Shown one piece after another: positions 35,502 through 44,176 of a stretch of 64,000 nucleotides of DNA (the first letter of the stretch is position 1; each line of letters begins with the position of its first letter). The notes beneath the pieces are model-generated. The model was not told the DNA's origin. It searched no databases and saw nothing but the letters and a program-made list of their open reading frames with translations. The stretch spans positions 248,001 to 312,000 of the forward strand of contig NZ_VCQN01000003.1 in NCBI RefSeq assembly GCF_005938125.1, given 5' to 3'. This DNA comes from Bacillus sp. BHET2 (GTDB lineage Bacteria; Bacillota; Bacilli; Bacillales; Bacillaceae_B). The position numbers were made by a program, and so were the translations under genes.

Positions 35502-35590
35502 ATTTGAGGAACGCAGATGTTTTATCTGGAATGTTGTATTATAATAAGAGTAGTTTCAAAAATTTTGCAATCTCAAAAGGAGATCCCATT

Positions 35591-35788
35591 ATGTCGAATA
35601 ATGATCAACAAATACAGCCAGAAAAGAAAAAAATTAGCCTTCAAGAAGCAATGAAACAACAGCTTGCCAAGAAGAAAGAAGCTCAATCAGGCGGTAAACA
35701 ATCAACAGGCGGAGTTGCCTCTAACCAACGCATGCAAAGTCAACAAACGAAGAAGCCTAGCAATACTCGTCGTAAGATGGGAAGCTAA
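35591..35788 (+). CDS. Small basic Gln/Lys-rich protein
   Basis: 65 residues, MSNNDQQIQPEKKKISLQEA at the start, then LAKKKEAQSGGKQ and a low-complexity tail with KKPSNTRRKMGS. Predicted partly disordered, basic, cytoplasmic; possibly nucleic-acid-binding or spore-associated. AAAAGGAG lies 9 bases before ATG 35591; an open frame extending further upstream ignores that site. Terminated at 35797. Family not recognised. Confidence 0.66.
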   Translation: MSNNDQQIQPEKKKISLQEAMKQQLAKKKEAQSGGKQSTGGVASNQRMQSQQTKKPSNTRRKMGS

Positions 35789-35796
35789 AGAAAGTG

Positions 35797-35827
35797 GAGC
35801 GCTCGGTATGGAGAGTGCTCTTTTTTT
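35797..35827 (+). terminator. Terminator of the small basic protein gene
   Basis: GAGCGCTC and GAGTGCTC with an 8-base loop, then T7. Confidence 0.87.
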
Positions 35828-35885
35828 GTGGATTGAATCAAGGACGGTTTTGTGTGTGCGCGAAATTTGTCGTTATTTGCGGAAT

Positions 35886-35978
35886 GGCAGATATATTGTG
35901 AATATGGCAGATGAAATGAAAAAACGGCAGATAAAAATTGAAAATGGCACGTAAATCTTCAGAATGACAGATAAACTT
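35886..35978 (+). repeat. Phased 20-bp array 5, word TGGCAGATAAA, 5 units
   Basis: GGCAG-type words at 35886, 35906, 35926, 35946 and 35966, exactly 20 bases apart. The fourth reads GGCACG and the fifth GACAG. The same word forms array 8 at 46.2 kb. Confidence 0.88.
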
Positions 35979-36034
35979 TATCGGGCTGGCACCAAGTCCG
36001 AATTGGCCTGTGGAAAGTGTCGTCTTTTGATGAG

Positions 36035-36148
36035 CGGTCGATAAATCTCTATAACGGTCGATATAATCCTATGGCGGTAGATAAATCCCTATGGCGGTAG
36101 ATATAATCCCATGTCGGTCTATAAATCTCCATAACGGTTGATAAATCT
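36035..36148 (+). repeat. Phased 20-bp array 6, word CGGTCGATAAATC, 6 units
   Basis: CGGT at 36035, 36055, 36075, 36095, 36115 and 36135, exactly 20 apart. The first four units alternate GATAAATC and GATATAATC. It starts only about 55 bases after array 5. A GGCTGGCACCAAG fragment of the GTGCCAGG family lies between them. 36149-36199 has no gene. Confidence 0.9.
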
Positions 36149-36199
36149 AACATCTGGCCCCACCCCAACCCCCAATCAAAATCCACTCCCGAAAAAAAA

Positions 36200-36226
36200 T
36201 CAAACCTTTTCCCCTCGACAATCGTC
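36200..36226 (+). promoter_or_regulatory. ECF-type promoter before the sigma gene
   Basis: TCAAAC, 17-base spacer, CGTC, which resembles sigma-W/X/V-type promoters (AAC ... CGTC). Autoregulation of the sigma/anti-sigma pair is implied. Confidence 0.55.
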
Positions 36227-36254
36227 AAAGTATTAGAAAAGAGGTGATCATCCT

Positions 36255-36806
36255 TTGAATGACGACCAGGCATATGATATCACTCTTTCGAAGGACGACA
36301 TTCTGGAAGAAGCGATGAGTCAATATGGGAAAGAAGTGTTATATATCGCCTATTCCTATGTGAAGGATTACAGTGTAGCAGAAGATATAGCCCAAGAAGT
36401 GTTTGTCAGGTTTTATCAGCGATATGAATCATTTCGAAATGAATCCTCTTTGAAGACCTGGATCATTCGGATTGCGATCAATCAGAGCAAAGATCATCTC
36501 AAGAAGTGGGAAACGAGGAAGCTTACTTTTACGAATAAACTACATGACATCATCCATCCGGGAAAGAATGATGGACCGGAAACTGAAATCATACATAAGG
36601 AAACGGGCAGGGAGCTGCATAAGAATTTATTGTCACTGCCCATCAAATACAGGGAAATCCTCTTTCTGTATTATTATGAAGAACTGAAAATCTCGGAGAT
36701 TTCCGATTGTTTGGATATCAACATCAACACGGCTAAAACGAGATTGAAAACAGGGAAAGAGAAACTACAAAAAATGTATCCAAAAGGGGTGCATCACGAT
36801 GGATAG
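36255..36806 (+). CDS. ECF RNA polymerase sigma factor
   Basis: Extracytoplasmic-function sigma factor, 183 residues. Region 2 (about 30-95) with YIAYSYVKDYSVAEDIAQEV and the -10-binding block TWIIRIAINQSKDHLKKW; region 4 (about 125-175) with LPIKYREILFLYYYEELKIS and the HTH INTAKTRLKTGKEKLQ. TTG 36255 follows GAGGTGAT at 6-7 bases. It overlaps the anti-sigma gene by 8 bases. The signal is unknown; the identity among Bacillus sigma V/W/X/Y types is not assigned. Confidence 0.93.
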   Translation: MNDDQAYDITLSKDDILEEAMSQYGKEVLYIAYSYVKDYSVAEDIAQEVFVRFYQRYESFRNESSLKTWIIRIAINQSKDHLKKWETRKLTFTNKLHDIIHPGKNDGPETEIIHKETGRELHKNLLSLPIKYREILFLYYYEELKISEISDCLDININTAKTRLKTGKEKLQKMYPKGVHHDG

Positions 36807-37437
36807 GGAGCTTCAGCGACAGATTAGGAAAATGACCGATGAAGGATTACAAGGATTCGATTTTAACAACAGAATGAAGGATACGGTCAGGAATAGAGTA
36901 GCCGATGAGAAACCGAAAAGGGAGTATCGCCGCAGGTGGTACGCACCGCTGATCAGTTTTATGATCATACTCCTCTTCGTATTTGTGTTTGCAGTTGTGA
37001 AGGGGGAGCAATGGGGATTTCTTGGGAACGAGAAGCTGAGTGGTTTCTTTACAAATAAGTCTAATTTTGATGTGGAGATCCGTTACGACGGAGGGATGAC
37101 CATCAGCACCTTTTCGGACGCAATTATAAGTGAGGAAGGGGAGAAAAGGGAGTTAAATTTCTCAAAGGAGGAAATGAACGAGATTTACACAAAATTGGAG
37201 ACCATGAATTTCAAAGAAGATAAACATCTTTCAAATGGGGAAAAATGTTCTATTCAACCGAGTCAGAACTTTGTGATGAAAATCAGAATGAACCGGGATA
37301 CCTATGAGTACCGGTTTGTGGATTGCAATACAACAGCAGATGGCAGGGAACTCGATGAACTCCGTGAACTTATCATGAGCATCATCAAACGAAAGTCCGA
37401 TTATGAAGATTTGATTAAACAGAAACTGATTATCTGA
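36799..37437 (+). CDS. Membrane anti-sigma factor partner
   Basis: 212 residues. A cytoplasmic N-terminus of about 45 residues (RQIRKMTDEGLQGFDFNNRM) would hold the sigma factor; one membrane helix near 48-67 (LISFMIILLFVFVFAVV); then an extracytoplasmic domain of about 140 residues with two cysteines (KCSIQPS, FVDCNTT), possibly a disulfide. No zinc-binding HxxxCxxC motif, so not a ZAS-type anti-sigma. The role is inferred from overlap with the sigma gene and topology. Confidence 0.78.
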   Translation: MDRELQRQIRKMTDEGLQGFDFNNRMKDTVRNRVADEKPKREYRRRWYAPLISFMIILLFVFVFAVVKGEQWGFLGNEKLSGFFTNKSNFDVEIRYDGGMTISTFSDAIISEEGEKRELNFSKEEMNEIYTKLETMNFKEDKHLSNGEKCSIQPSQNFVMKIRMNRDTYEYRFVDCNTTADGRELDELRELIMSIIKRKSDYEDLIKQKLII

Positions 37438-37496
37438 ATTTTATGTTTACTTTCAAACTTAACCGTGTTACCATAATAAAAATTTCAACTAAAATG

Positions 37497-37768
37497 CCAT
37501 GAAGAGAAGAGTAAATATCCAGATTTCTTTACCAGAGAGCTCCGGTAGCTGAAAAGGGGCAAGAAGGAAGGTATTGAACCAAGACTCTGAGCAGTACACC
37601 GGAACCGGTTGGGGATGGTGTGACGGGAGCTCCCGTTAGCGAGCTAGGGTATAAGCCTATTGGCCGTACCTGAAAAGGTTAGTATGGCGACATACTAACG
37701 AACTGGGGTGGCACCGCGATATCGAATCTCGCCCCCAAGACCAACGTCTTGGGGGTGGGATTTTTTTG
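37497..37768 (+). ncRNA. T-box leader controlling an MFS transporter operon
   Basis: Stem I has loop-E partners AGTA (37510) and GAA (37576), and AGAGAG/distal-loop elements. The T-box sequence AACTGGGGTGGCACCGCG is at 37701-37718. The terminator CCCCCAAGAC/GTCTTGGGGG (37732-37757) is followed by T7. The triplet in specifier position after GAA is CCA (proline), but two extra bases separate it from the next helix, and TGGC in the T-box predicts a tRNA with discriminator G, unlike the TGGT of the proS leader. Readings of AAC (Asn) or AAG (Lys) in the same loop remain possible. Confidence 0.92.
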
Positions 37769-37801
37769 TTTCTCAAATGAAATCGCGGGGAGGAAGAACG
37801 A

Positions 37802-39016
37802 ATGAGTAAGTGGAAGTATCCTTTATTATTGCTATCAGGAATCGGGATTTCGAATATAGGAGGATGGATTTATTTAATCGCCCTCAATTTGATTGTGCTG
37901 GATGAATGGAGATCGCCGCTTGCGGTGGTGATGTTATATGTAATGAAGCCAGTTGCTGCCCTGTTGACGAATGCCTGGGCGGGGAGTGTGATTGACCGGG
38001 TCGATAAGCGAAATCTGATGGCTGCTCTCGATTTTTCCAGGGCCGTATTGATTGGGGTATTACCTTTTCTGTCGTCAGGTTGGTGGATGTATGTGGTGGT
38101 GTTGGTCATCAATATGGGTAGCGCCATTTTTTATCCGGCTTCCATGAGCTATATCACGGCATTCATTCCGAAAGAGAACAGACAGCGTTTCAATGCGATG
38201 CGGGGATTGATTGGATCAGGTGCATTTCTCATCGGACCAGGAGTGGCGGGACTGATGTTTATGATGGGGACCCCGACCTTTGCCTTATACATGAATGCTC
38301 TCGCTCTGCTTCTATCAGGGGTGATCACGCTCTTTTTACCTAAGATTGAAAATAAGGCTTCCGTTAGAGCATTTGATACCAAATGGGAGATCATCAAGGG
38401 GGACTGGCAAGTGGTGCGGATCTTTAGCAGGCGCTCTACCTATGTGATGACCTTGTACGTTTTGTTCATCTGCATGTTAGTGATGACGGCTGCAATCGAT
38501 TCCCTGGAAGCCGCTTTTTCAAAAGAGGTGCTTCATCTCTCGAATAGTACGTACGGATACCTTGTGAGTATTGCAGGAGGAGGGTTTGTACTGGGCTCGA
38601 TTTTGAATACGGCCCTTTCCCACAAACTCCATCATATGCACCTAATGGGAGTTGGTTCTTTGATCGTTTCTCTTGGGTATATCCTCTATTCTTATTCATC
38701 AGGTTTCTCCGTCGCAGCGATCGGGTTTGCTCTATTATCCTTCGCATTAGCATTTGCGACGACAGGATTTGAAACCTTCTATCAAGAACATATTCCCGTT
38801 GAAATAATGGGGCGTGTAGCCAGTATATATGGACTCTTGGAGGGAGTACTGGTCATTCTTTCGACGGTGCTCATTGGAGTGGTGGCAGAAGTGATATCGA
38901 TCCGTTTCATAGTGGCATCAGGGTCGATGGTTATGCTCGCGATCACGGTGGTTTTGTGTATATGTTCGATGAATAAAAATTGGGAAAAACAGTATTCTGA
39001 ATGTTATAATAAATAA
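37802..39016 (+). CDS. MFS transporter under T-box control
   Basis: Twelve-segment major facilitator, 404 residues. Recognisable features: NAWAGSVIDRVDKRNLMAAL (loop 2-3 motif), IFYPASMSYITAFIPKENRQ and EHIPVEIMGRVASIYGLLEG near the end, as in the MFS group often annotated as macrolide or enterobactin exporters. T-box control makes an amino acid or amino-acid-derived substrate likely, import or export unknown. ATG follows GGGGAGG. A 27-base gap separates it from the next gene, so it heads an operon with 39044-40069 and 40089-40601. Confidence 0.85.
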   Translation: MSKWKYPLLLLSGIGISNIGGWIYLIALNLIVLDEWRSPLAVVMLYVMKPVAALLTNAWAGSVIDRVDKRNLMAALDFSRAVLIGVLPFLSSGWWMYVVVLVINMGSAIFYPASMSYITAFIPKENRQRFNAMRGLIGSGAFLIGPGVAGLMFMMGTPTFALYMNALALLLSGVITLFLPKIENKASVRAFDTKWEIIKGDWQVVRIFSRRSTYVMTLYVLFICMLVMTAAIDSLEAAFSKEVLHLSNSTYGYLVSIAGGGFVLGSILNTALSHKLHHMHLMGVGSLIVSLGYILYSYSSGFSVAAIGFALLSFALAFATTGFETFYQEHIPVEIMGRVASIYGLLEGVLVILSTVLIGVVAEVISIRFIVASGSMVMLAITVVLCICSMNKNWEKQYSECYNK

Positions 39017-39043
39017 AAAGAGCTCATAAAGGGGGGTTCGCAG

Positions 39044-40069
39044 ATGAAGATGACAATGGATCAGTACTGGGATCAATGGGAAGAGTTGATGAACCAGGAG
39101 GAAGCAAGTTTTGAAAAGTGGAACGGTTTGGAAGATCTATTGTTCATAGCGCAAAAAGAAGGGGATCTCTACAAAGAATTCTGCTGCCGTTTCGGGATTA
39201 TGAGAACGGTCAACTACCTTGGTGAATATGAAGAGTTATTTGATCATTTTGAGTGGTGCAACGGCTTTTTTTTAGATAATGAAGAGAATTTGCAGGAGTG
39301 GGTTGAAAGCTTCTTCTGGATCTATAAATGGATGGCAGAGCATATGGTGAAAATGCCCGTGATCAGTATGGAAATGATAGATTCCTTTTTCAATGACTTT
39401 AAAGATGCATATGACCGATATGGCTATAGCCTCCGTCCCTATTATCAGCACCAGCATAAAATGGCATTGAAAACAGGGAACCTGGAATATGCAGAAATTT
39501 ATTACCAAAAATGGATAGAGGCTGAAAGGGATGCACTTGCGGACTGTGAAGCATGTGAGTATCAGACACAGCTGGAGTATTTCTATATTACGGGAGAGAA
39601 AGAGAAAGCCGCACCCATCGAAAAGCTGCTATTAACGAAAGAAGTGACATGCGGTGAAATTCCCCATCTAACCTATAGTAAGCTGCTCCTTCCCTATTAT
39701 GAAGATGGACGGATCGAGGAAGCTGAACGGTACCAATCAGAGGGATACTTTTTCATTTATGATAAGCCACACTTCTTAGTGGAGGCATCTGAACATATCC
39801 GTTTCCTCGCATTGACGGAACCGGTCAGGGGAATCAAGGTGTTGGAGCGGCATATTGAGTATGCTGATAGTGCTAAAGACCCTTATGGGATGTTCTATTT
39901 TTATATGAGTGCAATCGTGCTTCACAGTAAGCTTGTGGAAGCTGGTCATCGTCCGGGATTTGCGGTTGACGTGATGAGTGAGATTGCAGAGGAAATTGCC
40001 GAGGATTTCGATGCAAGGAATGGGAATGATTTTTTTAGTCGGGAAGTGGAGAGGTTTTATGGGATTTAG
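39044..40069 (+). CDS. Helical, aromatic-rich protein of unknown function (TPR-like)
   Basis: 341 residues, soluble, acidic, rich in Tyr, Phe, Trp and Glu. Predicted helical pairs such as GNLEYAEIYYQKWIEAERDA and DGRIEEAERYQSEGYFF resemble tetratricopeptide repeats, and a YFYITGEKEKAAPIEKLL segment fits another. No catalytic motif is seen. GGGGGG is 7 bases before ATG 39044. Third-party partner proteins are likely for such a fold, but none is suggested by context. Second gene of the T-box-led operon. Confidence 0.7.
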   Translation: MKMTMDQYWDQWEELMNQEEASFEKWNGLEDLLFIAQKEGDLYKEFCCRFGIMRTVNYLGEYEELFDHFEWCNGFFLDNEENLQEWVESFFWIYKWMAEHMVKMPVISMEMIDSFFNDFKDAYDRYGYSLRPYYQHQHKMALKTGNLEYAEIYYQKWIEAERDALADCEACEYQTQLEYFYITGEKEKAAPIEKLLLTKEVTCGEIPHLTYSKLLLPYYEDGRIEEAERYQSEGYFFIYDKPHFLVEASEHIRFLALTEPVRGIKVLERHIEYADSAKDPYGMFYFYMSAIVLHSKLVEAGHRPGFAVDVMSEIAEEIAEDFDARNGNDFFSREVERFYGI

Positions 40070-40088
40070 GTAGAAGGGGGACATCGTA

Positions 40089-40601
40089 ATGAAGAGAAGT
40101 GCTTTTCTCATTATTCTTTGTATCTTTTCTTTATTTGCCTGCAGCAGTCAAGACTCAAGGGAATGGTTCGAGACGAAGGAAGAGGCCGTTGATCATGGGA
40201 TACGAACTTCTGAAAGCGGTAGTCCCCTCAAACAACTTTCGATGGAAGAGTATCAAGGGGAAACGATTGTATTCTATGATTATGCAGGAAGTTTAGGTGT
40301 TGCGAGTATATCCAAGAGCACAAAAGGATATAGCTGGTATCGATCGAATCCCTATTTTGGATTTGAAAGTGATGGGGAAATGAGTTACTCCACAGCAGGA
40401 TTTGTGCTTGAAACCGAGAGCGGGGTAAAGATTCCGATCTTGTATGGGAAAGCCATTGATCCGAGTATTGAAAAGATGAAGGTTTTCGGGGACGGACCTT
40501 CAAGAGATCTTGAAATCTCCAAACATGCGCGTTTTTATTATATGATCCATGAAGCAGACTATGATCAGCTCGAGATCACGCCTGTAAGATTCGGAGAATA
40601 A
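40089..40601 (+). CDS. Lipoprotein of unknown function
   Basis: 170 residues. Signal peptide MKRSAFLIILCIFSLFACSS with lipobox LFAC; the mature part is about 150 residues of mixed beta pattern with aromatic turns (YAGSLGVASISKSTKGYSWY). No family recognised. GGGGG lies 8 bases before ATG. Its stop is only 7 bases before the -35 of the proS promoter, and no terminator intervenes, so transcripts of this operon may read into the proS T-box. Confidence 0.72.
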   Translation: MKRSAFLIILCIFSLFACSSQDSREWFETKEEAVDHGIRTSESGSPLKQLSMEEYQGETIVFYDYAGSLGVASISKSTKGYSWYRSNPYFGFESDGEMSYSTAGFVLETESGVKIPILYGKAIDPSIEKMKVFGDGPSRDLEISKHARFYYMIHEADYDQLEITPVRFGE

Positions 40602-40608
40602 AATACAA

Positions 40609-40873
40609 TTGACACCCCCATCAAATCTCTATATAATCATCTAAAATATATGAAACATTGCCGAGGATCAGTAAAAGGATCTTGTCTTTTCAGAGAGGGA
40701 GCTAACTTGGTGAAATGCCCCCATTGATAAACCTTTGAACCTGCCTCTAAGTTCTGTATCGAATGAAGATATCAGCGGTCCGATACCGTTATCATGGAAT
40801 GAGTGTAAAGCTTTGCTTTGAATCAGGGTGGTACCGCCAGAAATGGTCCCTGATGAGAAGCAGGGCTTTTTTT
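40609..40873 (+). ncRNA. proS promoter and proline T-box leader
   Basis: TTGACA (40609), 17-base spacer, TATAAT (40632): a consensus sigma-A promoter. Stem I carries loop-E partners AGTA (40670) and GAA (40737); the specifier CCT (proline) is at 40740-40742, one base before helix CCTC, which pairs with GAGG. The T-box AATCAGGGTGGTACCGCC is at 40821-40838. The terminator CCCTG/CAGGG is followed by T7 at 40867. TGGT fits a tRNA with discriminator A, as in tRNA-Pro. Confidence 0.95.
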
Positions 40874-40943
40874 GTTTTATGGGTTACATTTTGAACAAAG
40901 GAGGATTTCCTGTTGGATTTGTGATCTGTCGGGAAAAAGTGGA

Positions 40944-41055
40944 TCGCCGTTATATTTGCGAGTTCGCCGATAAAAATGGAATTTCGCCGTTATATTCGTG
41001 ATTTCGCCGATAAAATTGAAATATCGCCGTTAAACGTAGAATTTCGCCGATAACC
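40944..41055 (+). repeat. Phased 20-bp array 7, word TCGCCGWTA, 6 units, inside the proS leader
   Basis: TCGCCG at 40944, 40964, 40984, 41004, 41024 and 41044, exactly 20 apart, strictly alternating CGCCGTTA and CGCCGATA. It lies between the T-box terminator and the proS start, so it is part of the proS mRNA. Just before it, AAAGGAGG (40899) followed by TTG-GAT-TTG-TGA looks like a disused ribosome binding site. Confidence 0.9.
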
Positions 41056-41132
41056 CAAACCCCTAAGTCCCAAATCCGATAATATCAAAACACCAACCTA
41101 AATCCAAATCAACTAAAAATGAGGTGCTCAAC

Positions 41133-42563
41133 ATGGCAAAGGAATTTGTGAAAGATATAACGGGCATGGAGGATGACTTCGCCCAGTGGTATACCGATGT
41201 TGTCACGAAGGCTGAGCTGATCGATTACTCAAGTGTCCGAGGGTCGATGATCATTAGACCCTATGGATATGCACTGTGGGAGAATATCAAGAATGCTCTT
41301 GATACTAAATTGAAAGAAACCGGGCATGAAAATGTGTATATGCCATTGTTCATTCCAGAAAGCCTGCTGCAACGTGAGAAAGATCATATCGAAGGATTTG
41401 CTCCAGAAGTTGCCTGGGTGACACATGGCGGGGAAGAAGAGCTTGAAGAACGACTTTGTGTGCGTCCGACGTCAGAAGTGTTGTTTGGTGAACATTATAA
41501 AAACATCATTCACTCCTACCGTGATTTGCCTAAATTATATAATCAATGGGCCAATGTGGTTCGCTGGGAAAAGACGACCCGACCCTTTCTCCGAACATTG
41601 GAATTCCTTTGGCAGGAGGGACATACATGTCATGAAACCGATCAAGAGGCTCATGATGAAACGGTGAAGATGCTCGAGGTATACGCGGGGCTTTGCGAAG
41701 AATTGCTTGCGATCCCGGTCGTCAAAGGTCAGAAAACGGAGAAAGAGAAGTTTGCCGGTGCGAAATATACGTACACGATCGAGAGTCTGATGCATGACGG
41801 GAAAGCACTTCAGTCTGGTACTTCCCATCATTTAGGAGACGGATTCGCGAAAGCATTTGGTATTCAATTCACAGACCGGTTTGGTGCGCTTCAGCATGTG
41901 CAGCAGACATCATGGGGGTTCACGACCCGTATCATCGGGGCCATGATCATGGTTCACGGTGATGACAGGGGTCTGGTGGTTCCACCGAAGATTGCGCCTA
42001 CTCAGCTGATGATCGTCCCGATTGCCCAGCATAAGGCAGGGGTCCTGGATTTTGCCTATTACCTGAAAAATAAATTGGCATCAATAGCTCGTGTCGACAT
42101 CGATGCCAGTGATAAGAAGCCTGGTTGGAAGTTTAATGAATATGAAATGAAGGGGATCCCACTTCGCCTGGAAGTAGGTCCACGGGACATCGAGAACGGG
42201 CAGTTTGTACTTGCAAGGCGTGATACCGGAGAGAAAATCCCTGTTTCACTGGGTGAACTTGAGGGGGAAGTGACAGAACTTCTCCAGGATATCCAGGACC
42301 ATTTACTTAAAAAAGCAAGGGCTCACCGTGATGAAAAGACGTCGGTTGTGACAACCTTCGAAGAATTTAAAAGGACTATAAGTGAAAAAGCTGGATTCGT
42401 CAAAGCAATGTGGTGTGGTGATCGTGCGTGTGAAGACAAGATCAAGGAAGAAACGAGTGCTACCTCCAGATGCATGCCTTTTGAGCAAGAAAAGATATCC
42501 GATGCATGTGTGTGCTGTCAGCGAGTTGCGAAACATCTGGTGTATTGGGCGAAGGCATATTGA
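41133..42563 (+). CDS. proS: Prolyl-tRNA synthetase, eukaryotic/archaeal-like form
   Basis: Charges tRNA-Pro with proline. 476 residues; it has class II motif 1 ([16 protein letters not shown]), motif 2 ([17 protein letters not shown]) and motif 3 region ([11 protein letters not shown]), lacks the editing insertion of the usual bacterial ProRS, and has the C-terminal zinc-type domain with Cys in [11 protein letters not shown] and DACVCCQR, ending KAY. Some Bacillus carry this second ProRS form beside the standard one. ATG 41133 is 6 bases after GAGGTG. Controlled by a proline T-box. The start of the next gene overlaps its stop (TGATG). Confidence 0.95.
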   Translation: MAKEFVKDITGMEDDFAQWYTDVVTKAELIDYSSVRGSMIIRPYGYALWENIKNALDTKLKETGHENVYMPLFIPESLLQREKDHIEGFAPEVAWVTHGGEEELEERLCVRPTSEVLFGEHYKNIIHSYRDLPKLYNQWANVVRWEKTTRPFLRTLEFLWQEGHTCHETDQEAHDETVKMLEVYAGLCEELLAIPVVKGQKTEKEKFAGAKYTYTIESLMHDGKALQSGTSHHLGDGFAKAFGIQFTDRFGALQHVQQTSWGFTTRIIGAMIMVHGDDRGLVVPPKIAPTQLMIVPIAQHKAGVLDFAYYLKNKLASIARVDIDASDKKPGWKFNEYEMKGIPLRLEVGPRDIENGQFVLARRDTGEKIPVSLGELEGEVTELLQDIQDHLLKKARAHRDEKTSVVTTFEEFKRTISEKAGFVKAMWCGDRACEDKIKEETSATSRCMPFEQEKISDACVCCQRVAKHLVYWAKAY

Positions 42564-43156
42564 TGAAAGCGAGAAGCATCCTGATTTTGTCAGTCATAAG
42601 TAGTGTTCTGATGATTGGGTTGGCCATTTTTCAATGGCATCTCGTCGAAATCTTGACACCATTTCTCATGCCGTTCCTCTGGCTTGCGGCGGGAGGGTAT
42701 TTTCTTGTAGTTGCCGTATTTTCTATCATTGCCCTTTTGAAAAGATGGGACTGGAAACCTATACTCATTCAAGTCATCACAGTTCTATTGCTATTCTTTT
42801 TTCCGTTCACAAAGATAGTATTGGACATAGATTTCAAAATGAATAAGGTGGAACGTGAGGTGGTGGTTGAAAAAGTGGAGAGAGGAAAACTCGTGCCAAA
42901 CGTCTTACACAATGATTCGCTCATACACCTCCCGGATGAATATGACGAGCTGACTAAAGGTGGAGGAGATATTGTGGTGGAAAAGAGGGGAAGCGATACG
43001 ATGATTCTCTTCTATACGTTCTGCGGGGTCCTGGATAACTTCTCTGGATTTGTTTATTCCTCATCAGGTGCAAAACCTCGTTCAGGGGATTTTGGAGGGG
43101 ACTTTATAGAAGTCGAGAAGCTAGATGGACACTGGTATATAGTCGCTTCGAGGTGA
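42563..43156 (+). CDS. Membrane protein of unknown function coupled to proS
   Basis: 197 residues. Three hydrophobic segments in the first 95 residues (LILSVISSVLMIGLAIFQW, then LAAGGYFLVVAVFSIIALL and ILIQVITVLLLFFFPF), then an outside-facing domain of about 100 residues. ATG 42563 shares one base with the proS stop and follows GAAGG at 7 bases, so it is translationally coupled. No family recognised. Why it would be regulated by proline supply is unclear. Confidence 0.68.
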   Translation: MKARSILILSVISSVLMIGLAIFQWHLVEILTPFLMPFLWLAAGGYFLVVAVFSIIALLKRWDWKPILIQVITVLLLFFFPFTKIVLDIDFKMNKVEREVVVEKVERGKLVPNVLHNDSLIHLPDEYDELTKGGGDIVVEKRGSDTMILFYTFCGVLDNFSGFVYSSSGAKPRSGDFGGDFIEVEKLDGHWYIVASR

Positions 43157-43252
43157 GGAAGGGACTTTCGAACCTTTCCCGAGTTTTTCTTGCCAAAGCC
43201 TTCTTTTTCCCGTGTTTGATTAATAAACATAGGTAAAGGAGGCATTGATTAT

Positions 43253-43426
43253 ATGGATGTTGGTCTCATCATCATTTTATTTATGGTCTTCGTGGGAATC
43301 AGCCTTTGGGTCGTACATTCCAAGCTAAACCGGATCACCGAGCATGTGCAGCAGCTGGATGAAGAATATTTGTCCGATGAGCAGATCGAGAAGGAATTAG
43401 AGGAAGAATGGAATAGAGATAAGTAG
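43253..43426 (+). CDS. Small single-span membrane protein
   Basis: 57 residues. N-terminal helix GLIIILFMVFVGISLWVVHS, then an acidic helical tail (LDEEYLSDEQIEKELEEEW). AAAGGAGG lies 9-10 bases before ATG. A terminator follows. Function unknown. Confidence 0.68.
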   Translation: MDVGLIIILFMVFVGISLWVVHSKLNRITEHVQQLDEEYLSDEQIEKELEEEWNRDK

Positions 43427-43430
43427 CAGT

Positions 43431-43467
43431 GAAGGCGTTTCTCGGCAGAGGAGCGCCTTCCGTTTAT
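43431..43467 (+). terminator. Terminator of the small membrane protein gene
   Basis: GAAGGCG and CGCCTTC around a 16-base loop, then CGTTTATTT. Confidence 0.7.
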
Positions 43468-43620
43468 TTGAAAAAGACTATCATTCTATTAGATGGGTTG
43501 GTACTATTAAACTGATAAGATGGTCGGAGGTGAGGGGCGTTTCGCTGCCCATCGATCTCCTTAGCCGTTGGAAGAAACGAAATGGAAAAAGAGAGATATA
43601 CATAAGGGAGGGCGTGTAGA

Positions 43621-44175
43621 ATGAAGCACAAGGACTTAATCATAGAGACACCCCGACTAGTGATCAGACCCTTCGTGAACAAGGATTACGATAACTGGAT
43701 AAGGGAACATTTGAACAGGCTCCCATCTCAGCATAAATACGATGTCGGCTATCAGGAAATGAGCGAGTGCACGGAGTTGTGGTTCAGGGACATGCTGAAG
43801 AAGCATGATGAAATGATTGATGGGGATCAAGTTTATATCCTGGGAATCTTCTTGAAAGAAGGTCCTAACATCGGGACTATTGATTTCTCTACCCTCATGA
43901 GATACAACTTTAATTGGGGAAGAGTCGGTTACACCATTCACAACCGTAATTGGAACCGAGGATACGGGAAGGAAGCGGTGAAGGCTGCTATTCAACTAGC
44001 TTTTGTGAAATTAAATTATCACCGTATTGAAGCTCATATCAATCTTGATAATACGGCCTCGATTAGGCTTGCTGAAAGTGTCGGTATGCAGTATGAGTGC
44101 ACAAGGAAAGGATTTATTTATGAGTTTGGGAAGTGGACGGATAATCTGGTGTATTATGTGAATGCTGGGGAGTAG
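43621..44175 (+). CDS. GNAT N-acetyltransferase, RimJ/RimL type
   Basis: 184 residues. Typical N-terminus IETPRLVIRPFVNKDYDN, then the acetyl-CoA loop region NRNWNRGYGKEAVKAAIQLA and the following HRIEAHINLDNTASIRLAESVG, which together define the RimJ/RimL/MccE subgroup. Acetylates a protein N-terminus or a small molecule; the substrate is unknown. ATG follows AGGGAGGG. Its stop codon abuts a decayed glutathione peroxidase remnant. Confidence 0.9.
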   Translation: MKHKDLIIETPRLVIRPFVNKDYDNWIREHLNRLPSQHKYDVGYQEMSECTELWFRDMLKKHDEMIDGDQVYILGIFLKEGPNIGTIDFSTLMRYNFNWGRVGYTIHNRNWNRGYGKEAVKAAIQLAFVKLNYHRIEAHINLDNTASIRLAESVGMQYECTRKGFIYEFGKWTDNLVYYVNAGE

Positions 44176-44176
44176 C

